From Pseudofabraea citricarpa (taxonomy: Eukaryota > Ascomycota > Leotiomycetes > Helotiales > Dermateaceae): a stretch of 64,000 bases of DNA. The translations under genes were made by a program, and so were the position numbers. The first letter of the stretch is position 1. Every line of letters begins with the position of its first letter. The notes beneath the pieces were generated by a model. That model was given only the letters and a program-made list of their open reading frames with translations. It searched no databases and was not told the origin of the DNA. The DNA lies in NCBI GenBank assembly GCA_029641185.1, contig JAPWGK010000018.1, forward strand, positions 1,028,318 to 1,092,317. Direction: 5' to 3'. Of this stretch, positions 49,549 through 62,779 are shown piece after piece.

Positions 49549-52500
49549 TATCTTCCCTCTTATAGTCGAGTCCTTACGACCTTATTTAATAGGTTTACTC
49601 TTAGGTAATACGCGAGAAACACGTAAGTCTAGCGTAATATCTTTTATTAGAAATTCGATAATTTATAATTCTTTCGTTCGGTTATTTTCTATAAGTCCTC
49701 TTATACGAATCTATTAAATTATCCTAGTAAGATATTTATTCTAATATTATAATTTATATATCCTTAACCTTATATTATAAAAACGCGCTAGTAAAAGATT
49801 TCTTTTTACGAATATAAATATCTCTTATTTTTCTTATCTTCTTCCTTTTTCTTCTATAAATATTTGTAATAGTTTCCCCTAATAATAAAATCGAATCCTT
49901 ATTCCTTATACCTTTTCCTTATTATATTTGTAATATTTCTAATATTAATTATTACCTTTAGTAATATAAATATATAATAAGAAGCTCTCGCCTTACTAGC
50001 TATTACGTTTTTATAACGATTCTCGTATAATATCCCTTTAGACCTTATACGTGCGATTTATATATATTATATAATCCGCTTTTTAAAGTTTACTAATCTT
50101 ATAAAATATATCTAGTTTAACCCTAAGTCTAGTTCTTACGATTATTATTATTATATTAGTAAATAAAAGTATATCCTAGTAAGTAGCCGCTCCTAATCCG
50201 TCCCTAATCTACCTTAGATTCGCTATTAACTTTTATAAGTTCCCCCTAGAATAATTAGTTTAGTTTATATTATCCTAAGCTTTATTATTAAATATAAGAA
50301 AAATCCGACCCTTACCTTCTATAAGGTCGTATAAAATATTACTACTAATCTTATTAACTAAAAGAAATTTATAGAAAAAATCGCTCCTAAGACTAAATTA
50401 AAGATAACTTATATAATTCTCCTTAAAACGTAAGAAATAAATCGCTTTTTACGTCTTTTTATTATAAGTTCTTATCTTATTCCTAATAAAGCCGTAGCTA
50501 ATCTATATTAAGGCTAATATAAATCCGAACCTAGCTACTAAAGCAAAGGGTTTTTTTATTACTTTCGAGTACGAATTTTTAGAAAAGCCTAAGTTTATTA
50601 TTATTTCTTATAAGAGATATAAGCTTACGAAATTACTAATAATAGAAAAACGTTTTAAGTTTAAGATAAACTAAGATCCCTAGGATAAAATTAAGTAAGA
50701 AATTACTAAGGAACTTGGTACGAAAATAAATCGAGGTACGTTAAAATAACTTATAACTAAAAATATAAAGGTTACTAATATTATAAAGGAAACTTAAACT
50801 TAAGAAACCTTAAGTTAAAGGAATATATTATATTTCTGTATATTTTCCGTAACGTTTTTAGGATAAAATACCTAGGAGTTTAGGTTTTTTAGCTTTAAGT
50901 TTCTTTAATAAAATAAAACTTTTCTTTATTTTATATATTATTATTTACTAAAATTAATCTAATATTATAACTCGTACTTATATTAAGTTCCTTATTATAA
51001 TTATACCTTAAGTTTATTATTTTATTAGTATAAGTTTTAAGATTTTATATATTTTATAAGACCTTATTAGGAGTTTACTACGAATACGATACGGATTTAT
51101 TATAACTTCCTACTAGATAAGGTTTTTATACTAAAGTTTACTTCCTCTAATAATAGTACTTATATCCTACGTTTTCTTTTTAATTTAGCTATAATTAATT
51201 CTTATATTATATTAAGGTATTTAGTTATTAATTTATTAGCGTTTATTATATTTTTTATAAGTTCCTAGGTATCGTTTATTATAAAATAACCTTTTTATTA
51301 GACTAGGTATTCTTACTTTTTCTTTGTTTCTTAGTAAATAAATATTAACTTAACTTTTTATTTCTTATAATTATTAATATTATAAGGTTCCGGGTTTATA
51401 ATAATATTATTTCGATTATTATATAATTCTAATAATAAAATATAAAATATATTATATATTTGTAGTCTTTTTAGGAGCTTTAACTAGTAAGCTTATATAT
51501 ACGTACTAATTACTTCTAGGATTTTAAACGATCCCTAGTACTTATTAATAAGTTTCTTATTAAGTCTTAGTTACTAGATATTTTTTATTAATAATATTAC
51601 TTATTACCTAATAATAAACTTTATAGGTTTATACCTCTTATTATAATACTTTTTTTACCTTAATATTATAGCTTCGAGTCGGGTTTTAAGCTTATTTCGT
51701 TCGGTCTCGATTTTCTTAATTCTTTTTTTCGTAATATATATTATCTTCTTATTTATAATAATATCCTTAACGTTTATTCCTAGCGTTAGTTCGAATCCGT
51801 ATAAGGCCTAAAAAAGAGATAATCTTATATTCTCGTATTTTATATTATTATAAGTATATTTAGTAAGAGTAAGTTTTAAAGCCTAGTTAATTTATCTAAA
51901 GTTATAATAAATACGTAAGTATTACTCTAGTATTTAGTTTTATCTTTTTATTTAACTATTAGTTTATAGATAGAAAGTAATATTAAGCTAATATTAGACT
52001 TATAAGTAGAATATAATAGCGCCCTAGAACTCGCTAGTAAATTATAAGTTATAATTAGAGGTTATACCTTTAGGAGTCCCGAAATCTTTCTAGATTTAAG
52101 AAATAAAAATCTTTATTAGCTCTAGTATATTAATCTTCTTTATAATAAGAACGTACTAGGCTATCTTTAAGAATTTATTAATAACTACTAGTACTAAGTT
52201 ATATATATACTCTTATTATTTGCTAGGGGGTAGCCTAATAATAAAATCTATTATAATCTCTTATTATAATTTAATTAAGACTAAGAATAATATAAGCTTA
52301 TTATATAAGTAGTATCGCCTCGATTTTATTTATTAATATATCTTATAGGTTTATACGTAGTTTTTTATATTATATTATAAGCCTTACTAGAAATATAACT
52401 TATATACTAGCTCTAATATTCTTTTAAACCTAAAATATTTAGCGTATAAGTTATTATAATATATTATAAGGATTTCGGCCCGGATAATAGCTTTTATTAG

Positions 52501-55500
52501 CACGTAAATATATTAGTTATAATAAAATAGCCTCTTAGGGTTTATCTCTTATTTAGCTTTCTTTACCCTAGTATTAGTCCTCTTAGGTAATAATTTAAAA
52601 TATTTCTTAGTTATAAAAAAGTTAGCCTTTTATAACTAAAGAAAAATATCTCGTATCGTTTCTATTAGTAAGCCGTATATTATTTTAGAACGAAATACCT
52701 TATTAGTAACCGCTTATAATACGTATTATTTATAACTAATAGTATTAGTAGTAAGCTTAAGACGCTTCGTAATAATATCTCTACTATAATTTTATATTAG
52801 CTTTCTTATTAAGAAGTTAGGATTATCTTTTAGCCCTAATATCTTATTAGTTTTAGGTTACCTAAGCCCTAAGTTTTCTTACTAGTACTAGAGGTTCCTT
52901 ATAATTATTTTAATAATACCTTAGGTTATATATTATAATTTTATATATAAGAATAATAATATTTCTACCCTTTATTTTACCTTTTTAACTATTAACTTAT
53001 AGTTAAGCTTTTATAATAAGCTATCTACTAGGTTAGTTTTACCTAGCTTATATTTTAGTACGAAATCGTACTAGGCTAGCTTTTTAGCCTAGTAACTTTA
53101 ACGCTCGTTTAACGTTCTCTTAGTTATAAAATATTTAAGGTTATTATAATCGGTTTATATTATTATTACCTTAAGAGTATTATAAAGGTAATAACTTTAT
53201 TACTTAAAACCTAAAACTATTACTAGTAACTTAGTATTATAAGTTTTATAATTAGATTTAGCTAAGGAGAACTTATAAGAATAAAAAGTAATTAGATATT
53301 ACTTTCTATTATAAAATAACTATGTTAATATACTAGTAATAATTATTCCTAATATATTAGTTTTTATTTTAATTAGTAGAATAAGATTAAAATATCTTAG
53401 TATTAGGATTACTAGGAATTTAGTTTTAAGAGTTTTAAGGGCCTAGTATACTCGAATTATTATTTTAAAAAGTCTTATTAATTTCTTTAGGAGATTAAAT
53501 AACTTTTAGGTTACTCTTAAATATATTATAATAAAACGCTAGTAGAAATTAGTAAACCCTAAAAATACTTATATATCCTTAATATTATAAGAGGTAGGCT
53601 ATTCTTTAATTACCCTAATACGCTTCGGATTTATAATAATTTTATAGGTATTTATAATATAACCTAGGAATTTTATATTATTAGTATTAAATTTATATTT
53701 TTTAAGGTTAATATAAAGTTAATAGGTTTATAAGCGATCTAGGACTTTTTTTACTACGAATTTATACCAATTTAGGTTTTCTAAAAATATTAGGATATTA
53801 TTAAGATAAATTATATATATTATATTAACTAGCCCTAAGAGAGCCTAGTTAATATATACCTAGAATATAGTAGGTATATTTAATAATCTAAATAATATAA
53901 TTATATATTCGAAATACTTATATTAGGTTTAGAAAGCTATTTTTTATTCGTCTCTAGATCGTATCCGAATCTAGTAGTATATATCTTTTAGATCGAGTTT
54001 TATAAATAACTTCGTATAATATAACCTATTAAAGGTTTCCTTAATTAATAGTAAGAGAATATAATTTTTAATAGTTACCTAATTTAGCTTTTTATAATTT
54101 ATATAAAGTTAAAGTCTTTTATTCTTTTTAGGGACGAATATAATCGAGGCTCTTACTAGGCTAGTCGAGCGTTAAATCTAGTCTTAGATTATAATAATAT
54201 TAAGATATTCTTATAATACCTTAAGTTCTAGTTCTAAAAGTACGTAAATAAGCTCTTATAGTAGTTTTTTACTTTTTATTAGGTCGATCTTATATTTTAT
54301 AAGGTAATATTATAAGAGTATAAAGGTAATTATATTATTAAAAATATTATTATATTTATTATAAGCTAAGGGTATTATAAGTAGTTACGCTTATATAAGC
54401 GTCTTAATCTTCTTATAATAAAGCGCTAGTATTATCGTAAGATAACTTATAGGTATCTTTTATTATAAGAACTTAGTAAATTTTAAGACGATAATAATCT
54501 AAATAATACTTAGCTTTTAATATAATTAGGTTCCCTTAGCCTAGTTAATTCGTAGGTTTATTATAATTAACTATAGATATCCTAGAATAATATTAACTTT
54601 AGGAAGGTTAAAGTTATAAGCTATAAAATATTACTAGTATATAATTATATTATTTTTATTATTAGTAGTCCTAATATTAATCTTATAATTATTATAAGTC
54701 TAAATTTCCTAACTATTAATAATAATTAGCTTCTTATTTTTATCGTTCGTTAGTATTTATTTATACTTAGTAGCGAAGCTTTATTATATATAATTCGTCT
54801 TAGTCTTATTATTAATAAAAGCTTATTTCGTTCTCTAGTTTCTATTAGTATTAGTAATCTAGATAAAAATAATTAGTTTTTAGTATATTAGATATTATAT
54901 TAAGCTTATATAAAGTAATATTATATTACCCCTAGGGTTTAATTTTTTCCCTAGCTTAATCGTTTTAGGTAATTAAGTCGGGTATAACCTTCCTAATTAT
55001 ACTTATAATATCTTATTATTAAGTTTCTTTTTAGCTTTATATAAGCTTAAGCTAAATACCTAACCTTATTATAATTCTAGTAGGTTCTTAAGTTAATACT
55101 AGTAATAAGCGTATTATTTATTTTATAAGTAAGTATTACTCTCTTATTATTATTATTATATTAGTTATTCCGTCTAGTATAATTTTAGTTAAGTCGATTC
55201 TTATACGAGTTCTTACTAGAGTAATTATAACTAAGTAATTTATTATTAGATCGTCTTAAAGAAAGTTTTTAGGTATTCTTAATTTAAGTTACTAATTATA
55301 TAAGTCTAATATAAGTTTAAGGCGTTTTATTATATATAATTATATTTATTTTAAGTTCTAGTATTAACTTACTATAAAATATATCCTTCTTATTATAATT
55401 ATTAGTAATAATTAATTCTAATTTTAAATTATTAAGATAACTAGCGAATTTATTAATAGATTACTCGGATTTCTATTAGGCCCGCTTATATTTATTAATA

Positions 55501-56341
55501 ATATCGAAAGTATAATTACCTTTATTTTATATAAAATCGAATATTTATTTCTTAAAGCTTTCTTAGTTAAGCGTTTTAATACTTACGTGTTAATCGAGTT
55601 ATTCTTACTTTACTACTAGGGCTTTTACAAATATTATTATATAATAACTAATTCGTATTATATTATTAATAAATTAGTTATTATTATCGATTCTAAACTA
55701 AAGTTTTATAATACTTATAAAAGATTATATTTCCTAGAGGCTTTTACTTTTATAAGTAAGAAGGTCCTAAAGCTTAATTAATAATCTCCTATTATACTTT
55801 TATAAGTATTCTTCCTCCTCTTTTTTATCTTTTATCTTATTAAATATTCTTCTATAAATATTATTACTCTAGGGTCGGATAAATACTAATATCTCTCTTA
55901 TTAGGAGACTCCTTCCTTTATTTATATTACTAAGTAATTCCTTAAGCTTAATATCTAAGTATTATTACTCTTCTTCTAAATATTATAATTCTTTTATTCT
56001 TTTCTTTATAGCTTCTTTCTTTACTTTAATTATAATAAGAGCCTTATACTTCCGTTTCGTATCCGCCTTAGTAGTATCGATTCGTCGTATTAATTCCGTA
56101 GTCTTCTTATCTTTATTATTACTAGTAGATAAAACTAAGATAAGATTACTATTACTCTAGTTTCGTTTTCTTTCTTTCTTATTACCTAGGTTAATTAATT
56201 AAAAGCAAGTAATAACTCGAGATTAGGTAACTAAGCTATTAACTTTACTTTATAATATTATTTCGATTTCGAATTAATTCTATATTAAGTCCGTATAATT
56301 ATAATAAGCTATTCTCCTAAGGGATAAAAAGATAAAAAATA

Positions 56342-56523
56342 TAAGGGTAATTATAAGTAGAATATTATAGTATTATAATATAATTTATCTCTAAGAAAAA
56401 AAGAAGAATCTACTCTTAAAATATATATATAAGCCGGACGCGACTCGATTATCAGGTAATATTATAATAATAACGTATACGCTAGCTAACTAATTAGTTA
56501 GGTAATAAAACTACTATTATAAT
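56342..56523 (-). repeat. LTR (5' LTR of the minus-strand element)
   Basis: 182-bp direct copy of the left LTR; same AAGCCGGACGCG block. In the element's own direction this is the promoter-bearing 5' LTR. Terminal TG...CA is no longer visible, as expected if RIP changed it. Confidence 0.9.
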
Positions 56524-59500
56524 TTCTATTATTCTTATTATTCTTATTATTTTTTTCGTTCTTATTATTATTATAATAATTAGGATCTTAATTACTAGGG
56601 TTAAATAAATTATTATTATAATTAAAATAAGATTCTTAATAACTTTACTTAAAGTAATAACTTAGAGATTAAATTAGAGATAAAATTAAAGAATACGAGT
56701 TATTATTAGACGGATTATTATTTTAAGATAATAGCCTAAGAATAATACTTAGTTATTTAATTATTATAAGATTAATATAAAGATAATTTATAAAGAAAAA
56801 AGATTATAAGAGTATTTATCTAATAAACGTATTCTTAGTTTAATAAAAGGGTTAAACTAAGTATAAGTAATATTATAATAAGTAAGTTATCTAATAAATA
56901 ATATAACTTATTATTAAGTATTATTTTTACTAGTATAATAAGGTTATATACTCGATTTTATTATTTTCTTTACTTTTATAAGGAGTTATTATTATCTTAG
57001 GTATTATTATATAAGGGCTTTATAAGTATTCTTTAAGCGCTCTAGAAGTTATATATTATTATTTATACTTTATTATTATAATTAATTAACTACTTTATTT
57101 ATCTCTTATTTTTATAATTATTAATTCGATTACTAAATATACCTTATATATAGTTATATATATTATATTAGTTACTAGTTATATTTATAATATTATAGAT
57201 TCGGAGACGCCTTAATATTTATCGCCTTATTATATTAGTAACTTATATAAGGACTTTAAATAATAATAAACGTAAATTAAATTATAACTTATAATATTAA
57301 TATAATAAGCTTATTTAGTATTAACTTTTAATAATAAGCTAAGCTCTTAGAATACTTAGAGTATAATTATACGATTACTAGTAAAAGTAACTAGAGATAT
57401 TAAAACCTACGAATATAATCGATTATTAAATATATAAGGTATCGATCTAAGTCGTTTTATAAGCTAGATACTTAATAATAAATATAAAGGATAATACTAG
57501 AATACTTAGGAGATTAGGAACTTATAATAAATAATAGATAATAGTTAGAATAATATAATAATACGAAAGTTAAAATTCTTAGAAAGATAAAATAATTAGA
57601 ATAATAAGAATATTAGAAAAATTAGGAACTTATAAAAGATAAAAGATAATTATAATTATAAGAATATATAACTTTAGGGGTTATCTAAAGGTATATAAAT
57701 ACGTATATTACTAGAAGTATTAAGACTATTATCTAAATAATAAAGATATATTTTTATAAGTTTTAGTCTAGGTAAAAAATATAATATCTAGAGTTAGAAG
57801 AAGATCGAAAGAGATATTATAATAATAAGTATTAAGGAAACCCTAAGAACTAGAGACTAGAGAGATATAAGACTCTAGTATTTTTATTTATAAATAATAA
57901 TTTTAAGAAATAATCTTAATCTTAGTATAAGTATAAAATAAGTAGTTATATTAGACTAGGCGAGACCTTACTAAAAGCTTAGGCTAAGATAAAAAAGCTC
58001 CTAGTTAATACTAGTAGGTATAAATTATACTTAAAGCTAAAGAATATAAGAGGATAAGAGAAATAATATATTATTATACTAGAAAAAAGATAAATAGTTA
58101 ATTAGTTATTTTTTTATTTATTTTTAGTTTATTTTATTTAGTTAATTAATAAAATTTATATCATTTATATTATTATTTATTTTCTAGTTAACTTTATAAG
58201 ATAAATATTACTTATAGTTTAGTATAAGTATTCCCCTAGTTTATTAAGGTTATTATAAAGATTATATTTATTATAATAATATCTTAATAAAAAGATAATA
58301 TTCTTAAGTTTAAATTTTAACTACCTCTTACTTATACTAAGTTTCTTATAATAATAAGTTTAATATAAAGAGTATATAGGAATCGAAATTATTCGCTTAT
58401 CTAGTATCTAATTAAAAATATAATACTAGGATTTTCTAAAACTTAAGACCTAGGCTTTAGAGTATAAATAAAACTAAGTTCGAATACTTAAATAAGAAAT
58501 TAGTTATCTTAGAAAAGCCTAAGAGTAAGTAAGAAGTATAATATAACTAATAAAATAAGGATATAAAAGTAATAAAATAATAATTACTTATTTCTAGGAA
58601 AGTTAGTATAAAAAAAGTAAACCTTATATTATATCTAATTATAATATTAATTTTATCTTTCTAGAAATACGTAGTAAAAGTAAATAATAGAAACTTAGAA
58701 GTAAAGCTTTCTTATTTAGATTATAATAATAAATATATATAATTTTAAGTTATTTCTTTTATATCTAATATTTTAATAATATAAGACTAAAAGAGATTTA
58801 ATCTTATCTTATAACCTACTTCTTAAAGCTACGTATTACGTATATATAAAAGATAACGTTTAGGTAAAGTAAAAGCCTTAGATATTTAGCTAGAAAAACT
58901 TTTACTTAGTTTTTCTAATTATTTTATAAGTTATAACTTTTTATTATTTTATTTAATCCTTTCTTAGTACTCGCTTAATACTTAACTTAAGCTTACCTAG
59001 CTTTAATCTAGTATTATAATATTACCTTAAGAATACTCTCTTATTATTAACTTTTCTCTTTTATTTATTTCTTCTTATAAACGAAAATAAAAGAAGAAAA
59101 AGAAGCTCTTAATATCTTTTTTAAATTTATTAAGCTTAGGAATCTTATCTAATATAAGTATTCCTAGTAAGAAAGGAAAATAAATAATTATCTAGCCTAA
59201 GATAATACGTAAAATTATATAAGTCGCTTTAAAAGTTCGCTCTCTTAGCTTTACTAGTATTCCTCTTTTTAAGAAGATAAAAACTACTAAATTTATCTAA
59301 TATTATAAATAAATAATACTTAATAAAAGTCTCTCTAATATAAAGCTAATTCTTAGATACCTTAATTATTATTACTTATTAGTTCGTTCTTATATTAAAG
59401 TATTAGATAATTTTAAGTAAAGAAATTAAGCTATTTTTAAGGAAGTATTCCTAGAGAAATAAGCTAATTATAATTCTAAGTAATTTTAATATATTATTAA

Positions 59501-62500
59501 GTTCTTAAATATTTTAGTTAATTATCTAAAGAAAGATATAACTAAAATCTTAGAATTCCTAAAAATATATAAGCTAAGCTCTAAGCGATTACTTAGTAAT
59601 AGCTAACTAAGCTCTTATAAACAAGTATATAAACTCTTCTTTAGCCTTCCTAAAGATTATATTTTTATTATTATAAAGAAAAAGAAAATTAAGTATAATA
59701 AACTAAGAACTTTTATATTTACTAAGATTTATAAGTTTACTAAGACTTATACCTAAGCTAAGAAAGATCTTATTTACTTACTTAAGTAAGATAATAATAA
59801 TATTATTATTATTAATAAGCTATTAAACCTTTAGTTATATAATAATCTAAATAAAACCTTTAATCTAATTACTCTCTTTATACTAATAGTTAGTAATCTT
59901 ATATAAACTATTATAACTCTTAGTATAATACTTAATAATATAATTACAAAGATATAAGCTTCTAAAGTAGCTTCTAATTATAATAAGATTAATAATATTA
60001 TTAATATAATAGCTAAAATATTATTAGAAGATCGTATTATATTTAAGATTATTATAATTAAGTATTAGAAAGAGAAAGATAAGTTATCTGCTATTATTAG
60101 TAAAAATAATACTAGAGTTAATATATTAGAGATCGAGTTTTATAATAATAAACTAAAGTTACTTAAGTAATATAATAATTATAATATTAAAGAGAAAATT
60201 AATAAGATATATTATATAATAAAAGCGTATAACTATAAATATAATTCGAGTTATATAATAAGTATAAATCCTAGTACTAGTATTTATATTAGTATTTTAT
60301 AAACCGGCTATTAATAATTTAATTTTATAGATTAAGATTATATATATTAGTATTATAATAAGCGCTTTTATTTCTCTAGTAATTACCTAATACTTACTTA
60401 TTATATAAAAATTAGAATCGTTTATAAAGATAAGAGTAATAACTAGATATATTCTAGACTTATAAGATCTAGTTTAGTATCCTTTTAGAAGGCTAAGATA
60501 TCTTAAGATATTCTTACTAAAGAATAATACTTATATTATAATAATAATAAGATTCTTTATTATAATTAATTTAAAGTATTTTAGCTTAAAAAAAATATAA
60601 AAATCGAATCTAATATTAATATTAAGACAAGTAAATATAAGCTTATTAAGATTTATAAGCGTAAGAAGGAAGATATTATAATTAGCTTTATTAGCGTATA
60701 AGATAATATTATAACTTTCTAGTATATAATACTAGTTACTAAATTTAAAGAAAAGCTAAACTTTTATTATTAATTATAACTAGTTATAATAAATAAAGAT
60801 AATAAGATTAAGTAAATTATACTTAATACTTTTATTATTATACTTATAAGCCTAAGGGGTATTCTAGTAGTTATTAATATTTCTAGGAAGATTAAGTTAA
60901 GTATAAGTATTTAAAAGAATACTAAGAAGCTAGAGAAAACTATTAAATTTATTATTCTAATATCTAGAATTATAAATTTAGATATTTTAGAGTAAGTATT
61001 TTACTAATACGAACTAATTAATACTAAGATATCTAGGTATAATAAGAAACTCTTAAGTACTTAGGGAACTCTTATTAAGGACTTAATATAACTAGGCTTA
61101 GATAATAATAAGACCTTAGAGGTTACTAAAATTAAGAAAAAGAAAAAATATAAGCCTCGTATCTTATAAGCTAAGATACTAGAAATATAATATATTATTA
61201 TAAATTAAATAATTATACTTATATATAAATAAGCTTTTATTTTTAATTAAATAAACCTAGCTTAAGTTATAAGTATTAGCTACTACTAACTTCTAAGTAA
61301 TATAATTTAAATTAATATACTAAAGATTAGAGAGTTAAGACTTTATATAAATATAAGCTTTCTTATATAAAATATAATTACTAGAATTAATATTCTATTA
61401 TATTATATTAATAGCTTATACTTACTAGTTATTATTTATAGTTATAATAATTAAAAGTTAATATAAATAATAAGTATAATAGATATAAGTATTAAGATTA
61501 ATATTATAACTTATAATATTTAGAGAAAAGCTAGTCTTAGTATTAAGAAAGAGAAGAACCTTATAACTATTAATTATAAGAAGACGTTTTAAGTAATCCT
61601 TAGGGTTTATAATAATATATAACTAGATATTAGTAATATATAAGTAATCTTATATATTTATATAATATAATAATTAGGCTATAACTTAGTACTTAGATAA
61701 CCTTTTATATATAAGATAAGAATAAGCTTAGAATAAGGCTTAAAAAAGAATTATAAGATATAAATTATAGCTAATAATAATATTAATAAGATTAGGCTTT
61801 TATATCTTTATATTATTACTTATAAGTTTAAGATCTAAGTAATATAATAATAAGATCTAGAAGATAACTCGAACTCTAGAAATAACTTAAAAAACTAGAT
61901 ATTAATTTATTATAAGAAAAATAAGTTAGGAGATATATAGATAAACCTCTTAAATATATATAAGGAATCTTACTAAGAGAGAAAAGAGATAAGCCTAATA
62001 TAAGAAAAGTAATAGAAAACTATAATATACCTATAAATATAAATATAAATAAAAAGGCTAGTATTTTATTATATTTATTATTAAGATAAGAGAAATATAA
62101 GAAGATTTAAGGAATACTTAAGCTAGGTTATAAGCTTAAGAAAGTTTTCTTAGTTAATATTCTAAGACTTAAGAGAGCTTAATAAATACTTACTAGAAGT
62201 TTATTAAGTATTTTATTAGTTTTCTTAGAAACCTTAATACTAGAAAGTAAGCCTAAGGTATCTAAGGGTAAAAAAATAATAAAAGCGACTTTATAAAGCT
62301 TTCTTTTCCTAAAAAGTAGTTTATATATTATTAGTCTTAAAAAGTTATTAAAGTTATAAGTATTTTATAAAGATATAATACTTCCTCCTTTTAAGATAAA
62401 ATATAAAAGAAAAGTCTTAACTTTTTATAAGTAAAAAGCCTAAAAAATAAAACTTATAAATCTTAGAAGAGATATAAGAATTAAGTTATCTAGTTTTAAT

Positions 62501-62779
62501 AACTAGAAGAAAGTTATTAAGTTAATAAAAAAGCTACCTCTTATTCTAGGTTCTTATAATAACTAGTTTAAGCCTTAATATATAAAGTTTCTAAAAAGCT
62601 AAAAACTTATACTAGAAAGAATATAAGACTTATTTATAGGTAATATATTAACCTTAAAAGAAAAAGAGGTATTCTAAGAGATATTTTATAATAAGAAAGA
62701 GACGTTTTTATTTAACTAGTTAGAGAAAAAACTTATAAAACTAAAGATTACTAAGTTATAAGAAATTAGGATAATATTA
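56524..62779. other. AT-rich RIP-mutated sequence, probably 5' part of second element
   Basis: No intact frame. Between about 58.9 and 61.6 kb the plus strand reads in short coding-like pieces and likely holds the gag and protease region of the next element, but I cannot support a boundary or an LTR. Confidence 0.4.

Larger units (their letters stand above)
49367..56523 (-). mobile_element. Ty3/gypsy LTR retrotransposon, RIP-destroyed
   Basis: Two LTRs of about 182 bp in direct orientation bound ~6.8 kb of internal sequence. Reverse translation of the minus strand shows, through many stops, a gypsy pol. The RT catalytic block is at about 53776-53815, read as IYLNNILIFLENL, where YLDD has become YLNN by G-to-A change. 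The following KFLGYII and FLGFTNFYQRFI blocks lie at about 53450-53700. The end of RNase H reads FVLKYKLGKTNLVDSL at about 52990-53060. The order and orientation give gag on the right (about 55-56.3 kb) and integrase on the left (about 51-52.7 kb), the normal gypsy order. Candidate target-site duplication TTCTA at 49362-49366 and 56524-56528. Non-functional. Confidence 0.88.
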
